From contig NC_134414.1 of the NCBI RefSeq assembly GCF_030867145.1, positions 22,996,810-23,060,809 on the forward strand: a stretch of DNA of 64,000 nucleotides, read 5' to 3'. Positions within the stretch are counted from its first letter, which is position 1, and every line of letters starts with the position of its first letter. The notes under the pieces are model-generated. The model had not been told where the DNA came from. It searched no databases and saw only the letters and a program-made list of their open reading frames with translations. This document shows, in pieces, positions 1 to 11,315 of this stretch. This DNA is from Opisthocomus hoazin. Taxonomy: Eukaryota > Chordata > Aves > Opisthocomiformes > Opisthocomidae. A program made the translations under genes and the position numbers.

Positions 1-799
1 AACCTAGTTGTAGAAAATTACCCTAAAGTTGATTTGGTGTAAATTGCATGGAAAAAAACCAAAAGCAGGTCTGTATCTAAGCCTCTTGATTTCATAAGGC
101 AAATTTTGGTAAACGAGTCAATCAAGTCAACTGAACTGAGGTAGTCAGGAGTTTGAAATGGAAATGATTTGCTGCTTCTTCAAGGGGCAGGTGCTCACAC
201 AGTGCATAAAAAGGATAATGAGAATAAGTAGAGAGCTTTCAAGGAAAGAGGGACTGACTAGCAAAAAAGCTTTGCTACACATCGAGAAGTACAGAGATAA
301 GATGGTATTTTCCAGAGCAGAATGAGGGAAATGGCAGCAGGTAGTACCAAAGAAGAGAGTGTCTGCTAGTAGATTTCTTAGGCAGTTATTCTTGGGATTG
401 ACCTGGTTATTTGGCAAACAAGAGAAAATAAGCTTATTGCATTGGCTAGTTTCATAAAATTAGGTAGCATCATCAACACAGCTGCAGTGGGTTGTCATAC
501 GGAAGAACAATTAATTACCTTGATGACTGAACTAATGGAAACAAACCAAACTGCTATAATACAAGATGCAAAGTCGTGCACTTGGAGGCTAATAAAAATT
601 TTGCTCCTAACAGAGAACTTTCCCAGTAAATGAGTGCTGTAGAAAAGAACATAGGTACTACTACAATAGATGGTGGTTGTGCAAAAAGGCAACTGCGCAC
701 CCAAGACTGTGATATTTCATGGAGATATGGAAATACTAATGTACTGTACAATGTAGTCATCCAATTTAAATAGAATATTACAGGAATCTGAACCCACAT

Positions 800-1260
800 T
801 CAAGACAGATGAGTTCAGACTGGGACAGGTGGCAATAAAGGCTAATAGAATGACCAGGTGAATAAAGATCTGTTGAGCAAGAAGAGACTAAAAGATCTTT
901 GTTTAGTCTAGCAAAAGGAAGGCTGAGAGGGAATATGATTACTGTCTATAAATATATCAGGGGTAAGCACCAGGGAGGGAGATGAGCTATTTAAGCCAAA
1001 GGACGAATACTGGCACAAAAGCAAATGGATTCTTGAATAAATTTAGCCTGGAAATTAGAAGAAGGTTTCTAACCACCAAAACAACGAAGTTCTGGAGCAG
1101 ATTTGCAACAGCAGTAGGGGGTAAACATATCAAACTACCATTAAGATGGAGCTTGAAAAGTTTCTGGAAGGGATTATATGACAGTTTCCTCTAATAGCAA
1201 GAAACTGGACTCAGTGACCTAGGGAGTCTCTTCTAGTCTTAAAGTCCTATATTCTGTTTT
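800..1260 (+). repeat. old CR1 LINE 3' fragment
   Basis: The plus strand reads as a decayed CR1 tail. Around 897-965 it resembles the CR1 stretch LFSL-x-KxRLRG-xxI-xxYKYI-xG. The frame at 982-1194 resembles the CR1 C-terminus, where residues such as RRRFLTT and FWSRF match the 'NFF...HWNRLP' region. At about 1205-1255 comes the usual CR1 3' end (a 'tgacctagggagtct' element followed by an 'attctg' motif). It carries many differences from the young copies further right, so it is an old insertion. The left boundary is approximate. Confidence 0.6.
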
Positions 1261-4200
1261 GCACTGTCATTTCTTCTCCATAAAGACAAGAGATTTATCC
1301 AACTAAAATCCTCAAATGTTTAGAAACTAATAAAAATATTTTGCAAGTAAAATTGATTATTGTAAACTTACTGCAAGTGATTTCAGAATAACTATTTACT
1401 GGATATTACATTCTTAGTCTTCACTGTATTGGAATGTCTTCCGCGGGGAGGCTGCCCAGTTTAGAGCAGAAGTTATTCTTTACTTTTTCAAATCTGAAAT
1501 ATGGGATGTGGCATAAAGGTCATTTAAAGACATATTTTATCATGCAATGAACAGTAATCTTACAGGGTAGTGTATATTTTCTCATTATTTGACCTTTTGA
1601 AAGATCACTGTTGGTTAAATAAGCTGCAAATTAAACAGCTGAATGCAATTTATTTATAGATACATATTGATTTGTTTATAAATATTATTAAAAGTATATG
1701 TAGCTCAACAACCATAATGAAAATCACAGGTAATGTCTTGTAGAAAACATTTTTTTTCAATTTTTTTATAGTATGGGTTCTGTTATGTACAGTACAAACA
1801 TATACACATATGGTATCTTTTCATTAAGAGCTTTAGTCTATAAAGAATAGCTGCAATGCCTAATAAAACTCAAAAATTGGAACACCAGTAGAGGGGAATG
1901 TTATACAATAAAACCAAAATGATCAAGGTGTTACTGATCATAGGTGTTTTAAGATTCTACTTTTTTTGTTTGGTTTTGTTTTTTCAATCTTTTTCCTTCC
2001 ACTACTATTTCTTGAACTTGTGTTGGGCAACCAATTAGTAGACCAGAATTCAATTATGCCATGACCATGAAAACACGGTATGTTCCATCAACCAATACAG
2101 TTTGTCCACATCTTTCTTCTTTGTGATGGCAAAGGGGGATTGAGGCTAAACAGACAAAGAAGGGAGATTGAGGACAGAAAAGAAAGAAAAATATTGGCAG
2201 ACACGGTAGGGGAAGAAAGTGGAGAAAAGAGTAAGATAAAGAGGATAAATAAAACTGCAAGGCAGAGATGACAAAGTTTTTGGGGCAAGGCAGTATAGAA
2301 GTCAACAATGACATGCAAGAAATTTTGAGGTCACGTACTTTACAAAGGATTGCACTCCATTTGCACTTCCACAGGTGTTGGTAATGCACAGACATTTCTA
2401 TAAACATAAGTTTTATTTGCATTCCAAACACAACTTTTTTCCAAGCCAATCTTCAAATCAGTTGTAGTAAGATGTGTTCTAAAGGGTTTCATGAACCTCT
2501 ACTTTCCAAGTGTTACATATATGAAGTAGTGAAAGACATCTTGTTGAAGTATTTCCTCTTCATTCCTCAGAACTCTGTTCTAGACACACAGACAATTAGA
2601 CTGATGTAAACCTAAACAGTGTTCAGGCTGAAGAAGTCCTTCAGTCAAAGGAATATGTTTCCTTCTAATTCTGGAACAAATGCCACTATTCTTTATCATA
2701 GATAAATATTGCTGATAGCAGGAGATAGGTTTAAACTATGTTCATTCTGTTCCTACAGTATGCTATGCATTGGTTGAAGGCTGGCTTGGTAGTGTTCTTA
2801 AGATTCCTGCTCAAACATAAACTCTTTAAAATACATCAGATTACTCCTTCTCAGTTCAAATACAGTTGACTGCTTTTTGAGACAATTTTAATCCATGACA
2901 GATAGAAGGATGTCACTGTCCTTGTAAGTCATTGAGGACAGAAAAGGTTATTTTTAAGGTTACTGTTGGTTCAGGTTTGTTGAATTTATCTCCTGCCAGT
3001 CAATAAGTTTGACATTTTTCAGTGAAGTTGCTGACATCAACCCCATCCATGAAAGCAGTGGTGTGGAGCCTATAAATACATCCATTTCAGATCTCTGGTG
3101 TTCATGAAGAGATTGTACTGCTTAGTGTTTGAGCTGATGCTAACTCTTTCAAACCATAAAAAAGAATTACTCGATCTGGAGTATCCTTAAAAAAAATCTG
3201 AATTATACATGGTTTTACAGATGAAGAGGAATTTACATAGGTGTCTGAACATTTCCTCCTTTCTCCACATTAGTTGAAAAAATAATGGAGAAAAAAATGG
3301 TGGTTTTCATTATTTTTGTCTACAATTGAACATATGAATTGAAAAAAACGGTTACACGTCTATAGGGGGACAAGGGTTCTCTGGAGTTAGACTTTTATAT
3401 ATAAATATATTTCAGTACAGTTCCAAAATTGCAAGTAAAACCATTAAAATTTCTGTTTGAACTGTATAATCTAAAACATTAATGAAAATGGTCTACTGCA
3501 ACATTGCTACATAAAAGTCCTAGATAACACTGTCAGGTAACGTCTATTGCTAGGGCAGTGCTAAGAGGAAGGTGCTCTTTGGTTAGTTTTTTAATGAGTG
3601 ACAGATTTCACTTAATGTGTTCTAAATTAGAAAACCACTTGTTTTCTACCATCCGTCCCTGGATGCATCGAACCTCTCAAAAACAGGTGCTTAAGTCCTC
3701 TTGAATTTCTTACTGAACTTCATCAGAACTCAGTTATGGATAAGCACTGTTGTAGAACCAAAGACGTCTTCCTGACATGTGTGACTGGAAAGGTTGGAAA
3801 ATACATAATGTAGACGATGACTTTATGTGGTTTTGACTTTTACCAACCTAGAATATATTCAAGGCTAAATAATGGAAATGGTCAGGAGCTAGCTGACCTG
3901 ATGGAGCATATGAGATTCAGTGTTGACATTTCAACAGCTGTCTGGTTACTGTGAACATGATCAGCTGGACGCTGCGATGCTGTAAAACAAAATTTAAGAA
4001 TTTAGAGGGCAACTTTTGAGGAAACCTTCAAAACGGCTGGTGATTCATCTCCATGGCACTTTCTTCCTTGGCAGTGGTTGTGTTAGAGCTGTTTCGCCAT
4101 CAGCTCACCTTTCTTGAAGGCACGAGCGACGGTGGCGCAAGCTGCCACCAGCCTGAGGTAACTCTCTCCCCCCACACCAGGTACCGCTTCCAAGCTTCAT

Positions 4201-4310
4201 CTGATGGCTCTGATGGTGTGAAAAAAACCCACATTAATTCTCATCAACAATGTACAGTGACAGTGTTGGAGAAGCTTTTGGCTCGAGTCGTTGACTGGAG
4301 CACGTCTCTC

Positions 4311-4320
4311 GGGGGGGGGG
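4311..4320. repeat. G10 homopolymer
   Basis: Ten consecutive G lie at the upstream shore of the CpG island and are followed directly by ACCCC. The run may be length-variable or a sequencing weak point. Confidence 0.8.
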
Positions 4321-4992
4321 ACCCCTTAGGAAGGCATTAGATGTATTGCCACGACAATGGAAGACAGAAAATTTCTGGTCTCTCCAACACTTAAAAATGA
4401 TTAACCAAAGAGACATCGAGGGCGGTGGAGGAAGGAGCAGCCAGGCTGCCCCCCGGGCCGATCCCAGCCGCGGGCTGCAAATGGCGGCATCGGCCCGGCC
4501 CCGGCCCCCGCGCGGGGAAGAGGCGCGCTGCGGGGGCCGCCGCTCCGCGTGGCGGGCGCGAAGCGGCGCCGCCGGAGGAGGCAGGGGCGGGCGCCCGCGC
4601 GCTCGCTCTCCCTCTCCTGGGCAGGGGAGGATGAGGGAGCGGGGCAGAGCGGGAGCGGCGCGCGAGGCGGGAGGATGGGCTCCCCAGGTCCTCGAAGGAG
4701 CGGGCGTTGGGTGCCATGGCCAGCGCGGGGGAAGGAGCCGCGCAAGGGAAGTGCGCATCCTCCATTTTGGCGGAGGGCGGGCGGCGAGTTTGGCTCCCGC
4801 CGCCTGGCCGCCGTCGCCGCCCGGAGCACTGCTCCCCACCCCGCGGCACCGCCGGGGGCAACCCGGCTCCTCTTCCTGCGGGGAGCCGGGCAAAGGCGCT
4901 TCAAATGGACGCCCCGCTGCGCCTCACGTTGGTTCGAACTGGTCCCAAGCTCCCCGCAGCAGCTTCCGACAAAATGGAGGACGTCACCACTG

Positions 4993-5016
4993 CCACCACC
5001 ACCACCACCACCACCA
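4993..5016. repeat. (CCA)8 microsatellite in the CpG island
   Basis: Eight uninterrupted CCA units sit in the GC-rich promoter region, directly after an AAATGGAGG element. The sequence would read as poly-Pro, poly-His or poly-Thr depending on frame, but no gene is supported here. Confidence 0.85.
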
Positions 5017-5789
5017 GCTCCTCCAGGAGCCATGTCGGCGGCTGACATGGCGCCCTTCCCCGCCGCGGGTGGGGGCAGGAGGGCGTCCGAGGACGAGGGC
5101 GGCGAGCAGGCGCCGCTCGGCGGGGCAGGCTGCGGGGGCGCGGGCGAGGCGCCCTCCCTAGGGTACGCGCGCTCCCTCCTTCTCCCCTTGGGGAGCGCTT
5201 CCATTATCCACGCTCTGTCCCTCATGGAAATGGCCCCAGGTTCAAAGCCCCGCTGAGGGAAGGAGCGAGGCTGCACCTCTCGGAGGGCCACCGAGGGGCC
5301 CTGCCAGCCCCATGGCCGGGCGGCGGAGAGGGGACAGGCGAGCCCACGCCAGGAGCCGTGGCGCCCAGCGGGACCGAGCGCAAGGCTGGGATGGGCAGCG
5401 CAACCTCTCCGCCTGCGGCCGGCCCGGAGCGGCGCGGCGCGACCAGGCGGCGGCGCAAACTTCTGCAAGTTGCGGCTGTCAAAGAGCTGCGCGGGGAGCG
5501 GGAGCGCAGCCCTCGGACGCGGGTAACGAGCCGGCGGGCAACGATCCGGGTTCCTCAAACCTGATGGATCTAAGTGGGAAGAACCCCAGGCATGGCCAAG
5601 AGGAAGATTGGCAGTTTATAGGGTCAACCGGCTGCGGGCGGCTCTGATGGATGGGAAGCCCACCCACTCCGCTAGCCCAGTGCGAGAGCCCGCCCTCTGG
5701 GGGAGCCAATGGCGGGGCAGGGAGGCGGATCTCCCCCGAGCTCGCTTGGCCCGGTTCCTCCTCCCCTTCGCGAGCAGCTGCGCTTCGCC

Positions 5790-5889
5790 CGGGACTGGAC
5801 CGAGTTAGAGTTGAGACGTCGGAGGAGTAGCGCAGAGTGCGTGCGTCCCCCGCGGGGGGGGTCCGTGCCTGCGAGCGGCGGGGAGCCGG
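5790..5889 (+). other. ZMYM2: candidate non-coding first exon A (3' end)
   Basis: A splice-donor-like site (CCGG followed by gtgagg) begins at 5890, about 180 bases after a CCAAT box at 5706-5710. That arrangement fits a transcription start around 5780-5830 and a short non-coding first exon. The 5' end is a guess. This is inference from a donor motif and promoter spacing; transcript data would be needed to choose between this exon and the one ending at 6556. Confidence 0.35.
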
Positions 5890-6093
5890 GTGAGGCGGGG
5901 GCGTGGGGTGCTGCGCCTCAGGGGCGGGCTGGCGGGGCGGCTGGCGGCGCGTAACTGCCCCTAGGGCGGGGATGGGAGAGCAGCCGCCGCGCCTCGGAGC
6001 TACCCGGGCTAAGTACCCCACGGTGTCGTCGCCGCCGCGGGCAGCACCGGCGGCAGCCCCGCGGAGAAGCATCGTGGCCCGGAGGTGGGCGAC

Positions 6094-6108
6094 GGGGGGG
6101 GGGGGGGG
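6094..6108. repeat. G15 homopolymer in the CpG island
   Basis: Fifteen consecutive G lie within a stretch of further G runs (6114-6119 and 6137-6143). The cluster has G-quadruplex potential and is a common site of sequencing length error. It falls between the two candidate first exons. Confidence 0.85.
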
Positions 6109-6361
6109 TAAATGGGGGGCGCCCGGGGCAGCGCTGGGGGGGGGCAGGGGCATTTGGGGGAAGGGCCGGGTCTGTTTTAGCGCCTCCTATTTTAACTCCC
6201 TCCCTCCCTCCCCGGCCGGGCCCTCGGCTGTTGTTCTGCCCCGGTGCCTCCCCCACCCACCGCCCTCACCACCCCCGCCCCCACCCCCCCGCGGGTGGCT
6301 CCCTCCCCTGCCCGGCGCGGCTCTGCGCGGATCGTGCCGCCGTCGCTGCTCCCCTCCCGTA

Positions 6362-6556
6362 TTGTCTGCCTAGGTCTCTCTAATGGCGGACGAGAGGCGG
6401 CAGTGCCGCTCGCCGGCTGCAGGGGGGCAAACCCGAGACCGGGGGCAACTGCCGCGGGAGCGTGCGGGGGGCCGAGCCGCCCGACCGGTGCTGAGGCGCC
6501 GCCGCTGAGGGCCCCCCCGGGGCGCCGGCTCGGGGCTTGCTTAGCCAAGTTCGCAG
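6362..6556 (+). other. ZMYM2: candidate non-coding first exon B
   Basis: A good splice donor (TTCGCAG followed by gtaatg) starts at 6557. A YY1-like ATGGCGG element lies at 6380-6391; in many mammalian promoters such elements sit just downstream of the transcription start. This supports an alternative non-coding first exon of roughly 200 bases. The 5' end is uncertain. Confidence 0.4.
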
Positions 6557-6836
6557 GTAATGTTTGCCGCCGCTGCATTTCCCCCCGCGCTCCCGCGGAG
6601 AAGCCCCCGGGGCGGCTCCGTGTCCCCCCCCGTCCTCCTCCTTCAGCGGGGGCAGGCGGCGTGGGTGCGCTTGCGGAGTGCCCCGCCGCCCCCGGGGGAG
6701 GGCAGCGCTGTGCGTTGATTTGTGTAGAGGGAAGCGGTGGGTGATGCGGAAGGTACCTGCCCCGCGAGGGAAGCGCTGCTGGGGGGCGCTGCCCGCGCCT
6801 CGCCGCCCGCTGTGAACCCCCGTGTGTTTCCCTCAG

Positions 6837-6894
6837 GCTCCAGCCCGGTTTGGCGCAGCCTTGGCAGAGACCAACAAGGAGAGGGAGCTCCATT
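6837..6894 (+). other. ZMYM2: ZMYM2 5' leader exon (58 nt)
   Basis: A pyrimidine-rich acceptor (gtgtgtttccctcag) ends at 6836 and a near-perfect donor (gtgagt) starts at 6895, enclosing 58 bases. The exon contains no ATG, as expected for a leader. It would join the exon at 28939 across a 22-kb first intron. Assignment to ZMYM2 rests on position, orientation and splice signals. Confidence 0.5.
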
Positions 6895-9747
6895 GTGAGT
6901 GCTATTTATATATCCGTTTCTCCCTCCGCTAGACCTGCCGAGGGAGGGCTTGACCCACCCCGCCATGTTCTCCGGGGGCAGGGGTAGAAGGAGGGGCCTC
7001 CGGCCTTGGGTGGGGAAATTCCTGGGTCCAGCAGCAGCAGCTGCCCTGGGGCGAAGCCCCGTTAATGGCTGTGAGGCGGCTCCTCCTCGGGGTGGGCGCT
7101 GCTGCTGCTGCTGCAGACATCGCTCCTGCAGTACCAACTCCGGCAGGCAGACGACGGGCTGCCGCCGCCCGCCGTACCCGGCTCGGCGGGGAGGGGGGGC
7201 ATGTTTCGGGTGCCCTCTAGAGTTCTGGAGCGTTACGGCCCGTGACGAGGCACCTCCAGTTGTTTTGGCGTCGTAAAATCGTAGAATGGTTTCGCCATCT
7301 TTAAATATTTTGTTTTCCCCCCTCTCTTCTCTAATCCCGTGTCCTGCGCATCTTGAAGCGAAGAAGAGGAATGAGAGGTTTAAAATAACCTGGCGATTTG
7401 CGGAGCGTACTCCAGCGTCTCTCCTTTGTGCGTTCAGACTGGTTCTTTACAGCTTGTGGATTTGCCTGGGTGGTTTTGTTGGGCGCCTTCGGCAGTTTGC
7501 GTGCCTTGGCGGGGCTTCTGAGCCATCTGCTTTGCCCCTTCCCAAAAAGCTGGAGATCAGTGGGAAGACCCTCAGCTTCTTAGTAGCGAACATTTTCAGT
7601 GTTTCAGCTCTGTGGGATTTTCAAAGCAGATTGTGGTGTCTGTTGGGCGTTAGGTGGGCTAAGGAGGGAGATTAGTAATCCCTGCCTGTAGGATTGGGGT
7701 GTAATTCAACTCTGGTTTGCACCCCTTTTAATAATGGGGGGTTCTTTTTTGGCTGCATGGGAGGTTCTGAAATTGCGAAGTAGTGCAGTGAAGGAGAAAG
7801 CGAGGCGGTGTGGGCATGGGGAGAGGTCAAGGAGCTCCGGAGCCAGGCTGCGGCTGCCACCACCGGGCTGTCCCCGCTAGAGGCGGCCGCAGGAACTGGC
7901 CCTGGAAGTATGGAGCTGCCGAGAACAAAACAAACAGCAGCACCTCTGGTGCTCGGGGTTCTTCGCTGGGGCACAGGGGGGATTCAGGTGGGGTAGTCCT
8001 CCCTGCCACTTGTATCTTGAAATTTTTTTTTTCTTTGATTTCCTTTCTTGCCGTTCTGTGTAGTAGATTTCCCAGATTTGCATAGCTTGCAACTTTCTTT
8101 GTCGCTTTTTGGTGGCTTACATATATGAACAATAAGTGGTTCTCTGCAAAACCTAGCTGCTTAGGAGGAAAGCATTGGATTTGCATTTGTTCTGAGCTTC
8201 TAAAATTACCAACCTCATGAAAGACACTAAGAATTTTTATGGTCCTTTATCATTAATAAAGCAGTCTGTTCTAAGCGCTGGCTTACTACTGTAATTTTTT
8301 AATTTTAATTGTAGTTTTTCAACTCCATCCATGTCTTGGGATGTAAGGCTACCATCTAGTTTTACTTCATTATACATTCCAGTCGAACAGCTGTTCTGCT
8401 TTTTCTGATGCTTCGTGTTAAAAAAGTTACTTCTAAGAGTGATAAAGGCAAATAATACTTTGGAAGGAGGGAGGCTGTTGTGTTGCAAGGGAGTGAAAAA
8501 GGATGTTGTGTACTGGAGCTGGTTTGAAAAAACTATTGCAGCTTTGTGTGGCTGCCTGTGAAAAGATGAGAATAGTGCCAAGAACAGCTGTATAGATAAG
8601 ATTCAGTAAACCTCAATAAGCAGTTGCCAGCTGGTATATGAATGACACTAACATCTTGCACAAAAGCATCCTGGTAGATGGCACATCGTCCTCCTCCAAC
8701 TGCGGTGGTGGTACAGCCTTCTCTCTAGCGCATGTCTAGAGGTAAAAAGTGTATCCTGTGGCATGTGACAGGCTGTGCTGTTGCCTGAGGGAACATACTC
8801 GGTGCTTACTGCTGCAAGGTCAGCTCTAGGAACCGAACTCTTCAGCCACAATTTGTGAAACAAAGGTGATGATGGGACATGGTTAGGTATTTAAATAACT
8901 TTTTTTAATAAAAGACTGTCTTAATTAGAGTATCTAATGAATTTGCTTTATATTATTGTTGTTAATCCTCTTTGGTCCCAAATATATGATTGCATTCTGC
9001 TGTTGCTTACCCTGGAATAATACGCTAAGAGGGATTTTCATCAGCAGGAATGCACAAATGCCAGTGAAAAAGTGAAAGCAAGTTACTTTGTCTTCTGCAG
9101 AGCTTGTTCAAGTATATGGAGGGATGTGAGACCAAAACTGGTACAACCTCTTTGAGATTTTTGCTGGCTTTCTTCCCTTTTCTTTTGTCCAGCAGGATCG
9201 TGAACAGTCTTGCATTGTTACAGTAGCTTTCATTTTGGTTTTGAGGGCTACATACAGAATTATGAAGTTCTGTCATCCTGTGTCAGAGTTTGCAACCAAT
9301 TGATACACTCTGCAACAAAAGCAGAGGAAGGAATTCTGTGAAGGATTTATATGAAGTATTGTTACTAATCTAAAATCCACTGTTCATGGAGAACTATAGT
9401 TTTTTTTCCAGAAGACATGTACCTCACAAATAATTGTGAACTCAACCTAGCTGTGGAAAGGGATTGAAATGTGGAGTTCATAAGAGTTCAAAAGACCAGT
9501 AAGCTGTCCCTTCTGAGAAGTTTGAGGTAATGCTTGCCTCATGAGGCTCTTAAAGCCCTATGTGCTGCCAGAGTTTTGTTGTCTGCTGAGATGGTTGAGT
9601 TTAACTCATCAGTTGAAAGCGTGCTTTTTTCGCAACTTATTTTTAACTTTAACTTCGTTTCAATGATGTAGTCTTAGTAGGTGAATGCTCCAGGAGGATA
9701 ACTGGCCTTTTGAGAGATTTGAGTTCAGAGAATACTTAGCTTTTTTT

Positions 9748-10463
9748 CACAGAATGTTAGGGGTTGGAAGGGACCTCTGTGGGTCATCTAGTCCAACCCT
9801 CCCGCCGAAGCAGGGTCACCTACAGCAGGCCGCAGAGGACCTTGTCCAGGTGGGTCTTGAATATCTCCACAGAAGGAGACTCCACCACCTCCCTGGGCAG
9901 CCTGTTCCAGTGCTCCGTCACCCTCAGAGGGAAGAAGTTCTTCCTCATGTTCAGTTGGAACTTCCTGTGCCTCAGTTTGTGCCCATTGCCCCTTGTCCTG
10001 TCGCGGGGCACTACTGAAAAGAGTTTGGCCCCATCTTCCTGACACCCACCCTTCAGATATTTGTGGGCATTTATAAGGTCCCCTCGCAGCCTTCTCTTCT
10101 TCAGGCTGAACAAGCCCAGCTCCCTCAGCCTCTCCTCGTAGGAGAGATGTTCCAGTCCCCTCACCATCCTCGTAGCCCTCCGCTGGACTCTCTCCAGTAG
10201 TTCCTCATCCTTCTTGAACTGGGGAGCCCAGAACTGGACAGAGTACTCCAGATGAGGCCTCACTAGGGCAGTGTAGAGGAGAAGGAGAACCTCCCTCGAC
10301 CTACTGGCCACACTCCTCCTAATGCACCCCAGAATGCCACTGGCCTTCTTGGCAGCCAGGGCACACTGCTGGCTCATGGTTAACCTGTCGTCCACCAGGA
10401 CACCCAGGTCCCTCTCCACAGAGCTGCTCTCCAGCAGGTCTGCCCCAAACCTGTACTGATGCA
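9748..10463 (-). repeat. CR1 LINE, 5'-truncated, minus strand
   Basis: The left end (cacagaatgttaggggttgg) is the reverse complement of the CR1 3' terminus. Read on the minus strand, the frame 10464-9820 gives the CR1 ORF2 C-terminal third: [19 protein letters not shown], the [12 protein letters not shown] block, [16 protein letters not shown] and [11 protein letters not shown]. It is uninterrupted over 214 codons and close to the copies at 20.3 and 26.6 kb, so the insertion is fairly young. The 5' break falls in the middle of the reverse-transcriptase region at the MHQYRFG stretch, and unrelated DNA begins at about 10464. Confidence 0.92.
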
Positions 10464-10965
10464 CGCTTGTACCCTGCCCTGCATGCTGATGGCAGATACA
10501 GCTGGCAGTAGATGTTAACTTGGTATATGAATGATCTGTTCAATTTAGATGCTAGTATTAAAATTATTTTTGAACCAAGATTTGTAAGTTTGCCAGGTAA
10601 TGTTTTGTACTTCTAAGAGAAGTTTAGGTAGAAAGGAGTGTTGTGACACTTTTGCAATGCAGTTGCGTGGTGTGTCCTCTTCAGTTAACACTTTGACTAT
10701 CTTGATTTTATATCACAGTTTTCCAGCTGCACAATGGCTTCCAAACACCTCCTGTTCGTTGCTCGTGCTGCGTGCATTGGTGTAGATGCACTTCAGTTGG
10801 GCTGTTGATCCTGCTCCCTTTTTTGGGGAGAGAAGCCCTGATTCCTGTGTTGCTGTGGTTTCTAATGCATCAACAAGCCTTGCGTCTTTGCTGCCGTGTG
10901 GAACTCCATCTCTTACCCTCACTGAGATGGCTAAGGAGCATTCATTGCTGCTTTGGTTGACTTGT

Positions 10966-11315
10966 CTGAATATGAGCTGACAGTGTGCCCAGGTGGCCAA
11001 GAAGACCAACAACACAGTAACATCCTGGCTTGTATCAGAAATGGGGTGTCTAGCAGGAATAGGGAGGTGATCTTGCCCCTGTATTTGGCTCTGGTGAGGC
11101 CGTACCTCGAGTACTGTGTTCCGTTTCGGGCCTCTCACTGCAAGACGGACATTGAGTTGCTGGAGCGTGTCCAAAGAAGAGCAACAAAGCTGGCGAAGAG
11201 AACAAGGTCCTCTGAGGAGCAGCTGAGGGAACTGGGGTTGTTTAGTCTGGAGAAAAGGAGGCTCTCTACAACTTTAAAAGTCTTTTCCAAACTAAACGAT
11301 TCCATGATTTCACAG
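10966..11315 (+). repeat. older CR1 fragment with internal deletion
   Basis: The plus-strand translation shows CR1 ORF2 C-terminal blocks: [24 protein letters not shown], then [14 protein letters not shown] and [14 protein letters not shown]. About 400 bases of the usual tail are missing. The sequence then jumps to a CR1-like 3' end (cttttccaaactaaacgatt) followed by ccatgatttca near 11310. It diverges from the young copies and probably belongs to another subfamily. Confidence 0.75.

Larger units (their letters stand above)
1..4400. other. AT-rich 5' flank, no gene supported
   Basis: This stretch lies upstream of the CpG island. Its open frames are short and unlike any family I know, and stops are frequent in all frames. 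Apart from a CR1 tail near 800-1260, it shows only poly-A/T runs and a G10 run at 4311-4320 next to the island. An upstream divergent gene could start in the island, but I see no exon of one here. Confidence 0.6.
4400..7210. promoter_or_regulatory. ZMYM2: CpG island, presumed ZMYM2 promoter region
   Basis: Base composition changes sharply to very high G+C with dense CpG across about 2.8 kb, then returns to AT-rich DNA. This is typical of a broad housekeeping-type vertebrate promoter. Visible motifs include YY1-like ATGGCGG sites at 4478-4488 and 6380-6391, related AAATGGAGG elements near 4763 and 4973, and a CCAAT box at 5706-5710 running directly into ATGGCGG. No TATA box stands out. Its position just before the two leader exons and 25 kb upstream of the ATG makes it the likely ZMYM2 promoter. 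Its length could reflect alternative first exons or divergent transcription. The long open frames here on both strands come from scarce stop codons in GC-rich DNA and are not called as genes. Edges are approximate. Confidence 0.8.

Noticed and set aside
2054..2449. 131-codon minus-strand frame
   Set aside because: Low-complexity Phe/Leu/Pro-rich translation of a purine-rich plus strand; no start context, domain or splice evidence.
4234..6893. Many long open frames on both strands (for example 385 codons on the minus strand at 4401-5558)
   Set aside because: They sit in the CpG island, where stop codons are rare. The products are Pro/Arg/Ala/Gly-rich with no domain, frames overlap on both strands, and none shows splice or family support.
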